64,000 bases of DNA, taken from assembly GCF_003330725.1 (NCBI RefSeq), contig NZ_CP030840.1, forward strand, positions 558,001 through 622,000. Reading direction: 5' to 3'. Below the pieces are notes generated by a model. That model saw only the letters and a program-made list of their open reading frames with translations. It searched no databases and was not told where the DNA came from. Below, piece after piece: positions 35,104-44,651 of this stretch. A program made the translations under genes and the position numbers. The stretch's first letter is position 1; each line of letters begins with the position of its first letter. The stretch comes from Acidisarcina polymorpha. Its GTDB lineage: Bacteria; Acidobacteriota; Terriglobia; Terriglobales; Acidobacteriaceae.

Positions 35104-36531
35104 TCATGCCCGGAGGTCGCGCAAGAGAAATGGTTGTTGCTTCCAATAGGTCAGCGAGCGCCAGAGCCATTCCAGCGGTCCAAAGGCGAAGCTGCGCAGC
35201 CACAGCGTGCTGATTACAAGGTTCAGAGTCCACACTGCACCAACAATCAGGAAACAGTTGTAGAACTCGAGTTGACCGTAGAGTTTCCACGGCCCCCACG
35301 AGAAGATAAACTTGCAGATCAGGCTGGTCAGAATATAGTTGCTGAACGCGGTGCGGCCCACCGCAGCGAGTGGCTTGATGGCCCACGGCAGCGACCCGCT
35401 TCGCATTAGAAGCAAGATTACAGATGTGTTTGCAAGTACAGCGCACGGTACGACGAGCGGAGCGGGAGTCGACATCCACACAGCAACCACAAGGGGACCA
35501 AGGCCGTCACGGAGCGTGTGCCAGAGCCCTGTTAGCACGAATGCAAATGTGACCGCGTATCCGCCGAGCGCCAGCAGTAGATATTCCTTTGCCGGCCGCC
35601 GATTGGTCAGAAAGCCCGCCTTGTATAGTCCCATGCCCAGAATCATGGCGCCCACGGTGTCGATGAACGCGAACGTGGCCAGGATGAATTGCTGAAACCC
35701 AAGCCAGTCGTCGAGGTTGTGTCTCAAACCACCGAGATATCCGAGCCGCTCAAGTCGCGTTACTTCGTTTGCTTTTGCCAATGCAGCTTCGCGGCGCTTC
35801 TCGCCAGTAGCGACCAGCACGCGCTTTTGTTCCGTCGTTGGATTCACCGCAGCCTTGGCGATGATCAAATCTGCATTACTCCGTAACTGTACCTCCACTC
35901 TTCTGACGCGAGTGAAGAGACCACAACCGATCCAAAGGATTAGCCCCACCGCGATCAGCTTGCGCGCGGAGAGCCGTCGCAGAGGATAGAGGAACATTAG
36001 ACCATCAACGGAATATTCAAACAAAATATCGCCAGACCAGATCAGCATGCCATGGAAAAGACCAAAGACAAGAAGCCAGAGATTGCGCCTGTAAAAGATT
36101 GCTGCAGAACGCTTCCTACCGCCGCGCATCTCGATGCGTTCGGTCAAGAGAACCGCACCTGCACCGAAAAGCATAGCAAAGAGACCGCGCATCTTGCTTT
36201 GGACAAAAAGCCAATTGAACGTCACAATCCCCCAGTCTATAAACGCTTGCCAGCCACTCAAGCCGGGTCTAACCAGATCAGGCGGAAAGCCAGTGATTGT
36301 TTCATACCCAGCAAAGTCCTGAATGTTCAGTAGTAGGATTCCCAGCAGGGCAAAGCCGCGGAGCACATCGACCGTTTGCAGGCGTTCTCCTCGCTGCACG
36401 GGAGTATCGGCAGACCCGCCAAGTTTCTCCGCAGTCTCAGCAGACAGACCTCGCCAGTGCTGGGACCGACTGCTCCACTTCTCATACGGAGGCTCTTGCA
36501 CGTCTGTTTCGTGATTCCGCACGTGTGCCAC
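35104..36531 (-). CDS. DUF418 domain membrane protein (YeiB-like)
   Basis: A 475-residue polytopic inner-membrane protein. The N-terminal signature LQTVDVLRGFALLGILLLNI is the DUF418/YeiB acyltransferase-3-like start, with the helix FVQSKMRGLFAMLFGAGAVLLTERIEMRG and the C-terminal DUF418 core PLAAVGRTAFSNYILTSLICKFIFSWG. About ten membrane helices. A preceding polar stretch of about 45 residues before the signature suggests a possible later start. It is alone on its strand. The biochemical role is unknown; an acyl-transfer-linked envelope function is suggested by homology to the acyltransferase-3 fold. Confidence 0.93.
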   Translation of the reverse strand: MAHVRNHETDVQEPPYEKWSSRSQHWRGLSAETAEKLGGSADTPVQRGERLQTVDVLRGFALLGILLLNIQDFAGYETITGFPPDLVRPGLSGWQAFIDWGIVTFNWLFVQSKMRGLFAMLFGAGAVLLTERIEMRGGRKRSAAIFYRRNLWLLVFGLFHGMLIWSGDILFEYSVDGLMFLYPLRRLSARKLIAVGLILWIGCGLFTRVRRVEVQLRSNADLIIAKAAVNPTTEQKRVLVATGEKRREAALAKANEVTRLERLGYLGGLRHNLDDWLGFQQFILATFAFIDTVGAMILGMGLYKAGFLTNRRPAKEYLLLALGGYAVTFAFVLTGLWHTLRDGLGPLVVAVWMSTPAPLVVPCAVLANTSVILLLMRSGSLPWAIKPLAAVGRTAFSNYILTSLICKFIFSWGPWKLYGQLEFYNCFLIVGAVWTLNLVISTLWLRSFAFGPLEWLWRSLTYWKQQPFLLRDLRA

Positions 36532-37053
36532 AACCTCTCGGTCTCAGGTTACTTAACATTGCTCTTGAGAGCAGCGTCGTGTTTGAGAAAGATAGTGTAA
36601 AGCTGAGATTCATCTCATGAGACAAGCTGCACCCACCTTATAAGTCGCTCCTCATACCCGCAAGGCACACACGGTTCTCATACTCTGAGGATAAGGGCTA
36701 GTTGTCAGATAGAGTCACCCACAGTCGCTACAAGCTGTCCATATGGCTCTGAACGGTTCGTCAGACCGGGAGGATGAATTGGGGACATCATAGTCTGGTT
36801 TGAGAAGAGAACCAACGATGGGATTGATCCTTCAATCCCATTCTTCCCGCTTGTAGCAAGATCGTTCTAGATCCTAATCGAAACGTCGTCCGATACTTGT
36901 TCTAGCCAAACGGCGATGGCCGACAAGCGAGCCGTTTAGCAATAACTATCGGGAGCGTTGTTATGACAGTGGCGTCAATCGCAAATGTTGCAGCCCGCCA
37001 GCGTCACAGGAAACTGCTCGGTGCGTATGGCAATTGTGTAGGGGTGGTTCGAG
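36532..37053. other. 522-base divergent intergenic region before the second LysR
   Basis: Divergent promoter region between DUF418 (minus) and LysR (plus). No protein relic, palindrome or clear -10/-35 pair that I would defend. Confidence 0.3.
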
Positions 37054-37950
37054 ATGGATTTTGAATTGAGGCACTTGCGTTATTTCGTGGCAGTGGCGGA
37101 AATGGAGAATATAAGCCGGGCATCGAAGCGACTGCATATCTCGCAACCACCATTGAGTCGCCAGATCCGATACCTTGAGGATGCAGTCGGAATTCCGCTA
37201 TTCGATCGCGGTCCCAAGATGCTAAGACTCACGAAAGCAGGAGGAGTATTCCTCCATGAGGCACGTGGCATCCTCGAGCGCGTCGAAGATGCGTCAGCGC
37301 TCGCGAAACGAGCCGGGCAACAAGACGACGCTCGGATCCGCATCGGGCATTCTGCAGCAGCTTCCATCGTTGCTCTCCCCAACATCCTCCGAGAGGCACA
37401 CAGGTTGCACAGCAATGCCAAGATCGAGTTACGTACTATGACGACCGAGCGGATGATCCGAAGCCTTCGTCGGGGAGAACTCGATTTGTGTCTCTCCGTG
37501 TGCGATACGGTACAGCACCTCAATGAGTTCACAGTCACGCCGATTGATACCTATGGTCTCGTTGCCGCTGTCTCGAAGCATCATCCCTTTGTCGACCTCG
37601 CAAAGGTGTCCATGGAGGCGTTGGTTCAACAGCCCATCATCTCCCTGACTCAGACAAGGCACCCGTGGTTCAACGCTTACATAAAAGATGTCCTGTCAGT
37701 TCATGGCTCTTCATACGATGTTGTCGAGGAGCACGATAGCGACGACGGTGTGCTTGCCGCCGTCGAAGCCGGCAGGGGCGTAGCTCTTCTTTATGACGTA
37801 ATGGCTCATGTAGTGGGAAGGAGACTCGTGCTAAGGCGGCTTGCGCCCACGCCGCGCCGGGCGCCGTTGGTTCTTTTTCATCGGCCCGGACAGAAAGGCT
37901 CGTTTGTACGAGATATCGCGCATGCAGCCCGGGCAATTGGGGTCGCATAA
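37054..37950 (+). CDS. LysR family transcriptional regulator, paralogue
   Basis: LTTR of 298 residues with the N-terminal winged helix-turn-helix LRHLRYFVAVAEMENISRASKRLHISQPPLSRQIRYLE at residues 6-43. The effector domain is the same type as in the LysR at 17790: both have KIELRTMTT, a GELD-x-CL segment, VEEHD and GRGVAL-YDV. The two are duplicates or near relatives. Its target is not obvious: the secreted protein at 38086 lies 135 bases downstream on the same strand, while no enzyme gene is divergent nearby. No ribosome site beyond a GGTTCGAG region. Confidence 0.92.
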   Translation: MDFELRHLRYFVAVAEMENISRASKRLHISQPPLSRQIRYLEDAVGIPLFDRGPKMLRLTKAGGVFLHEARGILERVEDASALAKRAGQQDDARIRIGHSAAASIVALPNILREAHRLHSNAKIELRTMTTERMIRSLRRGELDLCLSVCDTVQHLNEFTVTPIDTYGLVAAVSKHHPFVDLAKVSMEALVQQPIISLTQTRHPWFNAYIKDVLSVHGSSYDVVEEHDSDDGVLAAVEAGRGVALLYDVMAHVVGRRLVLRRLAPTPRRAPLVLFHRPGQKGSFVRDIAHAARAIGVA

Positions 37951-38085
37951 TTGCTTGCCGCATCTGGCACATCCGGAAACAATTTTGGAGACGCTATCTG
38001 CGACCTAACGATCTTTGTAGGGGAGGTCGCTAACGTTCTGCCAAGTAAGAATTTGATCTTGAGAGATAAAGAGATTCGCAAAGAT

Positions 38086-39327
38086 ATGCCAAACCTAACC
38101 CAACCGCAAGAACGGAGTACTCACCTGCCGCGCTCCCGAGCGTTTGCTTCTTTCCTTCGCTTCGTTTGTTCGTGCCAACTCCTTTTTGTTCTTGCGCTCT
38201 TCGCTCCGCGGAAATGCCTCGCCGATACGACGATCCGTATTCCCATGAAAGCCGATCATTGGCTTTCTGATGGCAATGCCACATTCACGGCGGACGATAA
38301 TGCTCCCGACGGCGTACTTGAAATCAGCAAGGGCCCCGTCGATGTAAAAGACTTGATTTTTGATAACGGCACTATCGAATTTGATATGTACATGCCAGAT
38401 CACGGAATTCTCGGAATGAGACTTCGCGCACAAAATCGAGAAAACGCCGAGGCTCTCTACTTCCGCCCACAAAAGGATTGCAACGCTTCTTCGGATTGCA
38501 TGCAGTATATGCCGCTTGAGCATGGAGCGTTCGAATGGGACTTATTCCCGGAATACCAGACTTCCGCACCGATTCGGACTCTAAGTTGGAATCACTTCAG
38601 AGTCGTGGTGCTGGGGAGGACGATGCTTGTCTATGTAGATCGCTCCAGCCAGCCGACACTCCGCGTGGATCACATGGAAGGCGGTGCGCTGTCGGGTGGA
38701 CTCACTTTCGGAGGTCCGGCAAAGTATGCGAATCTTGTGATCACGCCCGGGAAACCATCTTCGGCCCGGGCCCAAGTCACGCCGGAACGGAGAGACGGTT
38801 TTCTCCGTCACTGGCAGATTTCAATGGCGTCCGTTCTCCCCTCCATTCATGACGCAAAGTTGGATGCTCCGATGGGAGTACAGCCGCCTTATGCGTCGAT
38901 GCCCTCAGACGGTAAGGATTGGAAAACCGTAACGGCTGAGACGAAAGGCCTGGTCAACTTTTCGCATGAGGTTGGATCGGCAAGAGACGGTTCGGTGATC
39001 TCTTTGGCGTGGGCAAAAGCAACGCTTGACTCCGACAAACCACAATGGAAAACGGTCCAGATCGGCTGGGTACGCGAAATCTGGGTTTACGTGAACGGCA
39101 CCCTTGTATTCGCTGGCAGGAACATTGATGGTCTTCCGGCGGCGAAGACCGCAGACGAACGAATCTCCTTGATGAACGGAACATTTCGCTTACCCCTCAA
39201 AAGGGGGAAGAATGAAATATCAATTGCGCTAGACGATAATCTCCCAGGCAACACGCAACACTATGGATGGGGGATGGAGTTGAAGCTAACAGATACAAGC
39301 GGACTGTCACTGCATCCCAAACCCTAG
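38086..39327 (+). CDS. Secreted two-domain beta-sandwich protein
   Basis: About 413 residues from ATG 38086. A signal peptide (FASFLRFVCSCQLLFVLALFAPRKCLA) leads into a LamG/concanavalin-like sandwich of the DUF1080 style (GTIEFDMYMPDHGILGMRLRA, then WNHFRVVVLGRTMLVYVD), and a second jelly-roll region with a carbohydrate-binding look (VREIWVYVNGTLVFAGRN, LKRGKNEISIALDDN). No catalytic residues can be named. The open frame reaches back to 37951 but that part lacks a start signal and would place the signal peptide internally. It follows the LysR gene and may be controlled with it. A glycan-binding or glycosidase-accessory role is inferred. Confidence 0.7.
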   Translation: MPNLTQPQERSTHLPRSRAFASFLRFVCSCQLLFVLALFAPRKCLADTTIRIPMKADHWLSDGNATFTADDNAPDGVLEISKGPVDVKDLIFDNGTIEFDMYMPDHGILGMRLRAQNRENAEALYFRPQKDCNASSDCMQYMPLEHGAFEWDLFPEYQTSAPIRTLSWNHFRVVVLGRTMLVYVDRSSQPTLRVDHMEGGALSGGLTFGGPAKYANLVITPGKPSSARAQVTPERRDGFLRHWQISMASVLPSIHDAKLDAPMGVQPPYASMPSDGKDWKTVTAETKGLVNFSHEVGSARDGSVISLAWAKATLDSDKPQWKTVQIGWVREIWVYVNGTLVFAGRNIDGLPAAKTADERISLMNGTFRLPLKRGKNEISIALDDNLPGNTQHYGWGMELKLTDTSGLSLHPKP

Positions 39328-39489
39328 ATGATCATTCATGCGCCGGCGGTCTACCTTGTAAGTGAGTGAGGTCGGAGAGACCCAGTTCCGAGGCTCTCGA
39401 TGATGTGAATCCAGCGCCATAGATGAGCAGACGTGCACTATAGCGAGAGCCCGGCTGGGCCAGCCGCGGAAAAATAGGACAGATTCTCG

Positions 39490-39690
39490 TTATATACCCG
39501 GTATTAAGCCAATGCCGAAGGGGTTCGTTCTCTCAAAAGGCTCTTCGTGACCGAAAACTGCTGAGGTAATGCCGGCGACAGACCCCTCGGTAATAGCCCT
39601 TTGTGTTCCCGGCCATCCATCGTGGAGTTTCTAAGACCATAGTAGTGTCGAACATCTTAATGTCGCCGGGCTGCTGTGTCCGCCATTTGA
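39490..39690 (-). pseudogene. C-terminal relic of an unidentified enzyme
   Basis: In this gap the minus strand reads QPGDIKMFDTTMVLETPRWM, then AGNTKGYYRG, and after a frameshift near 39583 continues SVAGITSAVFGHEEPFERTN and PFGIGLIPGI followed by TAA at 39490. The two parts join into one convincing C-terminus. I cannot name the family. Upstream the similarity fades. The remaining parts of the 39328-40065 gap hold no further gene. Confidence 0.5.
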
Positions 39691-40065
39691 CGCAAATAGT
39701 ATGACTCAAGTGCCAGCTTCTTACGAAGCTGAGTTCAGTCCTATTACGCTGCCGGGACGAAGAACTTAGAAGTAGAGCAATTCATCCACGCGATTTCTTG
39801 AAGTCTCTTCATTTTCTTGATCCTCTTCGGGTCGCACGAACAAGTGAATCTGTTGCAGCAGTCGAGGTCTCCGCAGCGAACGACAAGATGACTGCACAGG
39901 CTTCGAAGGAAGCCGGGACAGGAGCGAATGTACTTCTGAATGGCGCAGGCGGTTTGCAGGGGGACCAGAGGGTAGAGCAATCGATCAACCGAAGTCTTCG
40001 TTGGTTCAGCTTGCATCCGTCAAGCCTAGGCGTGTGAGCCATAATGTTTGGTGCTGGTAATTCAA

Positions 40066-40554
40066 TTAATTGGAAGGGGGTGGATTTGCTGGAACGCGAG
40101 TACTATGCATAAACCCGATCTTCCAGATGCCGGCCGTGCGCTGAAGAAAGGCGGACTCAAGCCACATGACGGCTATAGTTCCCGACTGATCGGTGATGCT
40201 TCCTTGGTTTACATACGCGATCCAAGCCGTGTTACCGATCACGTGTACATCGGGTTCCGTAACATTCCACTCATACTTTTGTCCCTGAGCATGTGCTGAC
40301 TTAATCAGACTCATGATCTTGTCTCCATCGAGTCGCTTCCCCGCATCGTAGAGGTAAAAACCAGGCGCAACCACCGCATGGAACTTGGTCAAATCATCCT
40401 CGGCAGCAGCTTGGTAAACGGCACTCACAGCACTGACAATCTGGGCCTGGTCTGCACTAAGACGCCTCTGCTGTGCGTCTGCGACATAAACATCAACGGA
40501 AAGCATGACTGACAACGCTGCCGCAGTGAGCGCGAAGCGGATTGGCCACTTCAT
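40066..40554 (-). CDS. Exported NTF2-like (DUF4440/SnoaL type) protein
   Basis: A 162-residue secreted protein. ATG 40554 is chosen for GGAGGG six bases upstream. The signal peptide (KWPIRFALTAAALSVMLSVDVYVADAQ) is followed by an NTF2-like cone: AVSAVYQAAAEDDLTKFHAVVAPGFYLYDAG and the strands VHVIGNTAWIAYVNQG and AFLQRTAGIWKIGFMHSTR. This is the DUF4440 arrangement. Such domains bind small ligands or act as cyclases/isomerases; no active site can be assigned. Confidence 0.88.
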   Translation of the reverse strand: MKWPIRFALTAAALSVMLSVDVYVADAQQRRLSADQAQIVSAVSAVYQAAAEDDLTKFHAVVAPGFYLYDAGKRLDGDKIMSLIKSAHAQGQKYEWNVTEPDVHVIGNTAWIAYVNQGSITDQSGTIAVMWLESAFLQRTAGIWKIGFMHSTRVPANPPPSN

Positions 40555-40766
40555 AAAGGACCCTCCCAACAGTATTGATCAAGCGCGACGGCGAGACTTG
40601 CAATAACCACTGAAAGCCATTGCATATCTCAATAAAATCGAGGCAAGTGAACCGCGATCAGATGCGCCCTCTCTGAAACAACCATAACTCTCGCAAGCAT
40701 ACCCAACGAATATCTACTGAGACTGAAAAGGTTCAGGGGCCCGCCTGGCCTCCGGGCAGTTTCGGA

Positions 40767-41452
40767 TCACCCACTCCGAGCTGCGAACGAGAAACGACGA
40801 CGAAATGCTTGTTCGAGGAGGGCCCCGATCCAATGGATTGTTTCAGATGTAGATCCGTAGACCGCTACTCGATCGTGATCTGCAGGGGCGCGGGACGCTG
40901 CTTTCTCATTGATCGCGGTTCCGCTGTGACTCCCCGGTTCCACCAGAATTGAGTCGATGCCAAATTCGGAAGCTTCTAGCGAAGCACATCGGCTACTGCT
41001 TCCAAGGCAAACTTGCTCGCATGATATGGTGCGAGCCCTGGGGCGACGACTCTTCCACAAGCAGAGCTCACGTGAATCAGCAGACCATTTCGCTGACGTC
41101 GCATGGCTGGCAACACGGCGCGATTGACCCGCAACACCCCAAGCTGATTGACCTTAAATACCTGCTGGAATTGCTCGACAGTAAAGGCTTCGGTGATGCC
41201 TACCGTAGCAATGCCGGCATCGTTGACGACCACGTCTACACGCCCGGTTCGATCCAGTGCTTGTTGCATTGCATGATTCACGGGGGCCTCCCCGTGACAT
41301 CCATGTCCTAACACATCCACATCCATATTCCAGCCAATGCATTCCGAAAGCGCTCGTAAATCGTCGGCCACGGACCGCTTTCGGACCGCGCACTCGCGCA
41401 TAGTCGCAATCTCGCGATAGCCACGCTGCGCTAGCCCTCCGCCGCGGCTCAT
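40767..41452 (-). pseudogene. Broken SDR gene
   Basis: The frame 40976-41452 carries RVDVVVNDAGIATVG, the catalytic-Ser region HVSSACGRVVAPGLAP and YHASKFALEAVADVLR, then stops; the next part (SEFGIDSILVEPGSHSGTAI and NEKAASRAPADHDRVAVYG) continues in a different frame from about 40985 down to 40767. The N-terminal cofactor loop is also missing or shifted: residues resembling GYR-ATMR survive but TGxxxGIG does not. At least two frameshifts, so it is an SDR pseudogene of the fatty-acyl/retinol-dehydrogenase-like type. It is upstream of and in the same orientation as the intact SDR at 41526. Confidence 0.8.
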
Positions 41453-41525
41453 CTAAATCCTGTGCTGCGTCCGGTAATTTGCACAACTTTGTCGACCAAT
41501 GTTTTTCTCTTGCTCATCTCGCACT

Positions 41526-42236
41526 TCAGACCAGCAATCCTCCTCCATCCACGGATAGGGTCTGGCCTGTGGCGTAGTTGTTGAGCATCAAGTAAAGATA
41601 GGCCTGGGCGGCTTCCTGTGGAGTCGCGGCGCGGGGAATGGGCAAGCTCGCCACCGCTGATTGCAACGCTGCTTCCGGGAGTCGCTTTAGTTGCTCTGTA
41701 AGGACGTACCCCGGATTCACAGCATTAACCCGCACGGGGTTGAGGTCCATAGCGAGGCCCGCGGTCAGGTGTTCTACCGCTCCGCCGACCGCGGCCATAA
41801 TCGGCGCACCCTTCCTTGGCCGGTGACCAATCATGCCACTTGTTAGCGTGATCGAACCGTTCCGGGCGATCGTTTGGCAACAATGCTTCACCGCGCTAAG
41901 GGCACCCCAGAAACGTACTGACAGAAGTTCCTGCGCCTGTTTCAGGTCAAGGTCATGGACGGAAACGAACATTGGTCCGCCCCAGTCACCTGCTGTAATT
42001 GCAAGATGATCGAACTCAGCTACCTGCTTGAAGAAATCTCTAACGCTGCTTTCATCTCGAAGATCGACAGCGTAGCCCGTCGCATCCCGCAAACGCGAAG
42101 AAGCAGTTCGGACCTTCTCTTCATTGCTAGAACCAACAACAACAGATGCACCCTGATTGTGAGCGAGCTCTGCAATGGCAAAACCGATGCCGGTCGCACC
42201 ACCCATCACAACAACCCGTTTTCCGTTAAGTGACAT
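41526..42236 (-). CDS. SDR-fold protein without the usual catalytic Tyr/Lys
   Basis: A 236-residue SDR. The cofactor loop GGATGIGFAIAEL is intact, the NNAG position reads ITAGDWG, and a serine is in ITLTSGMIG. The expected Tyr-x-x-x-Lys aligns with MAAVGG before AVEHLTAGLA, so Tyr is Met and Lys is Gly. The C-terminus (NNYATGQTLSVDGG) is complete. ATG 42236 directly follows an acceptable leader. The HxlR regulator at 42664 is divergent and could control it. It may use another chemistry (some SDRs with AAVxGA act on unusual substrates) or be a binding protein. Confidence 0.85.
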   Translation of the reverse strand: MSLNGKRVVVMGGATGIGFAIAELAHNQGASVVVGSSNEEKVRTASSRLRDATGYAVDLRDESSVRDFFKQVAEFDHLAITAGDWGGPMFVSVHDLDLKQAQELLSVRFWGALSAVKHCCQTIARNGSITLTSGMIGHRPRKGAPIMAAVGGAVEHLTAGLAMDLNPVRVNAVNPGYVLTEQLKRLPEAALQSAVASLPIPRAATPQEAAQAYLYLMLNNYATGQTLSVDGGGLLV

Positions 42237-42663
42237 TCCTGTCCCATTTCACGTATGGTCTCGGTGTTGAACTTGGACCTAGGGTCGAACAAAACGATTG
42301 CTGTGGCACATGTGGGGGTGCTCCAGTGCCGGGCAGTCTGCTTGAGACCAAAACCGGAGCGGCACGGCAATACATTTGCGCGGTTTGAATATAGTTTAGA
42401 TTCATAGCCCTTCGTTGCCGACGGCGGCCAAGCTCCTGGTGCAAACAGACTATGTCCTCACGCCATACCCGGCGCGCATCAGGTTAGACCCAAAAGGTCT
42501 CGACGATGGCCTTACAAAATGTATCTAAAGAAACGAGTGTTCTCATGAACGAGAGACTTGTTCACCAGCCTAGTACGGTCGCGGACAATTCGAGCAGAGT
42601 GCGGTGGCATCGGCTTCATAGCGCAATCAGCCGTATCGTGTATTGAGGTTAGGGGGAGGCATC
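42237..42663. other. 427-base divergent gap between SDR and HxlR genes
   Basis: Shared upstream region of a divergent SDR and HxlR pair. No clear palindrome or relic found. A GGGGGAGG ribosome site at the right end serves the HxlR gene. Confidence 0.35.
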
Positions 42664-43032
42664 ATGGCAGTTGCTCTCGCTACAGACGCGGAGACGATTG
42701 TTAGGGTACTCGCAATTCTGCACCGGAAGTGGACAGTCCATATTCTCTGTAGAGTCATCGCAGATCCGGTGCGACTTGGCCAACTAAGGCGCGCAATCCC
42801 CACTGCTTCGAAGAAGGGACTCACCGCAAGTCTCCGTTTGCTGGAGGAGGCTGACATCATTAGTCGTCGAGATCTAAGTGATTCGCGCTTGCATGTGGAA
42901 TACGAATTGAATGAAGCGATACGAAAACCGCTAACGGAGCTGTTGAACTGCCTTGTAGGTGCATCCGTTGTTCTAGCTTGCTCCGACGATCGGCGGCCGA
43001 TTCAAAGGGGGCCTACATCTGGTGGTTTTTGA
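42664..43032 (+). CDS. HxlR family winged-helix regulator
   Basis: A 122-residue HxlR/MarR-like DNA-binding protein. HRKWTVHILCRVIADPVRLGQLRRAIPTASKKGLTASLRLLEEADIISRR is the family core (W.ILxxL...F..L.R.I..S.k.LT..L..Le..GlI.R), followed by VEYELNEAIRKPL. ATG 42664 is set by GGGAGG eight bases upstream; the frame from 42643 has none. HxlR proteins usually regulate a divergent neighbour, here the SDR-fold gene at 41526. The C-terminal 30 residues beyond the domain are unusual and low in structure. Confidence 0.9.
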   Translation: MAVALATDAETIVRVLAILHRKWTVHILCRVIADPVRLGQLRRAIPTASKKGLTASLRLLEEADIISRRDLSDSRLHVEYELNEAIRKPLTELLNCLVGASVVLACSDDRRPIQRGPTSGGF

Positions 43033-43077
43033 TCTCGCTTGGGTTCGGTAGGCTCTGGTTTAGTCGGCCAGAACGAC

Positions 43078-44651
43078 CTATCCCCCGCTTCTCGTCAAAC
43101 GCAACTTGTTCAGGTAGAGCAACGTGTTCGGATCGTTGGGATTGAGCTGCAACACCTTTTTATAGAAGACGAGTGCGTCTTGGTCCTGTCCCAGCTCCTG
43201 GAACATCACACCCAAATTAAAGTAGGGGGTGGCATCATTGGGGTCAATTGCAATAGCTCGCTTATACATAGCGATCGCTTCCTCGAAGCGTCTTTCCTCG
43301 ATGTAAAGACTTTCCAAATCAACGTAGGCCTGTGCATTCTTTGGAGCAAGCACGATCACGCGCCTGTATGCTTTCTCCGCTTCTGCCTGGCGACCTACCT
43401 GGTACAGCGCCACTCCATAGTTCAGATTCGTCAATGCACTGTTGGGAGTAGCCTCAAGCGAATGACCATAGAGCGCGAGTGGGCTCTGCCAGTCTTTTAC
43501 TCTCGCCATCAATCTCCATGCTCCCCAGCCAATCCAAATGATAAGGCACGTAAAAACAATCTGTCGTGCAGCGGGGCGCAGGATAGCGACTGTCCCTGTG
43601 AGGCCAACTGCAAAGCCAATCGAGGCGAAATAAACGTATCGTTCCGCCATGCCTTGGTAGATATAGATAAATCCGTAATAGGGTAAAAGCGTAACGAAAA
43701 CCACGGCAACCCCTGCGGTGAGCGCGGGAATCCGCTGCCGCAAATGGATCGCGCCGGTAATCAGAAAGATCAGAACCGCCCATGCGATGATAGCTCCGCT
43801 CGTCAAAGCTGTTCCAGGAACACTCGTGGAGCGTTCGATACTCATGTGTATGGGCAATACGATCAATTGGAAATACCGCCAAAATACTTCAGCAACATTC
43901 CAAAAGTGATGCGGACCTTTACCAGCACGGGTACCCACTGCCCAACACAGGCAAAATATGATATAGCCGCCAACAGCCCAGCCCCTGCAAGCGAGACCCA
44001 GCGATGCCACGGTCGTTTCTCGTCCAGCAGAACATATCCCCAAGCAACGAGCACCACTAGCAGAAGGCCCTCTTCATGAGAGCAATCCGCCAATAAAGCT
44101 GCAATCGTAAAAGCCAGCAGCCATCCCCATCCGCCAGATCGCACAAACCTGAGTCCCAGCACAAGAGCAGAGAGAAGAAACACCATGCACAGCGGATAGG
44201 GCTGGCCGCTCACCCAGGCCACCGCTTCACTGTTAATGGGCAGTCCAAGCCAAATCAAACTCGCCACTGCAGCAAAAAGCGAGCGCATCCCCAGTCGGCG
44301 CAGCAGCACAAAAAGCAGCACACCGTTTATCCCATGAAGCAAGATACCAGTAAGGTGGAACCCTCCCGGCTGGTCCCCAAACACGTGTCTTTCAATGGCC
44401 AGCAGGATCCATACCATTGGGCGATACGTTGCTTCTCCCTTAATCGACAGTCCCATACCGAGCGGTAACGGGGTCAGCAGACGCTTCAGCCAAACCTCAT
44501 GCCATGACTGAAGAATGGAGTTGTTCGCGATCAGGCTTATGTCGTCGTCCTGGAACGGTGCATTTATAACGCCTGAGTAAAGAAAGCCCACCCACACTGA
44601 TGCGGCAATACAAAAGGTTACAAGCGGTTGTTTCGTCACCCACTTATGCAT
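43078..44651 (-). pseudogene. TPR membrane protein (TMTC/O-GlcNAc-transferase-like) with one frameshift
   Basis: Two minus-strand frames join into one gene. The first (44651-43863) begins MHKWVTKQPLVTFCIAASVW and encodes about six to seven helices with NAPFQDDDIS and the DDD-type loop and H-E/YRP segments typical of TMTC/DUF1736-like GT-C proteins. It ends in another frame's noise after AISYFACVGQWVPVLV. The second (from 44043) supplies GPHHFWNVAEVFWRYFQLIVLP, further helices and, near the C-terminus, three TPR units (LTNLNYGVALYQVGRQAEAE, AYVDLESLYIEERRFEEAIA, PYFNLGVMFQELGQDQDALV). The break is at GTAAAGG near 43921; a one-base gain restores a single protein of about 525 residues. Whether this is real or an assembly slip is open. 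Confidence 0.8.
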
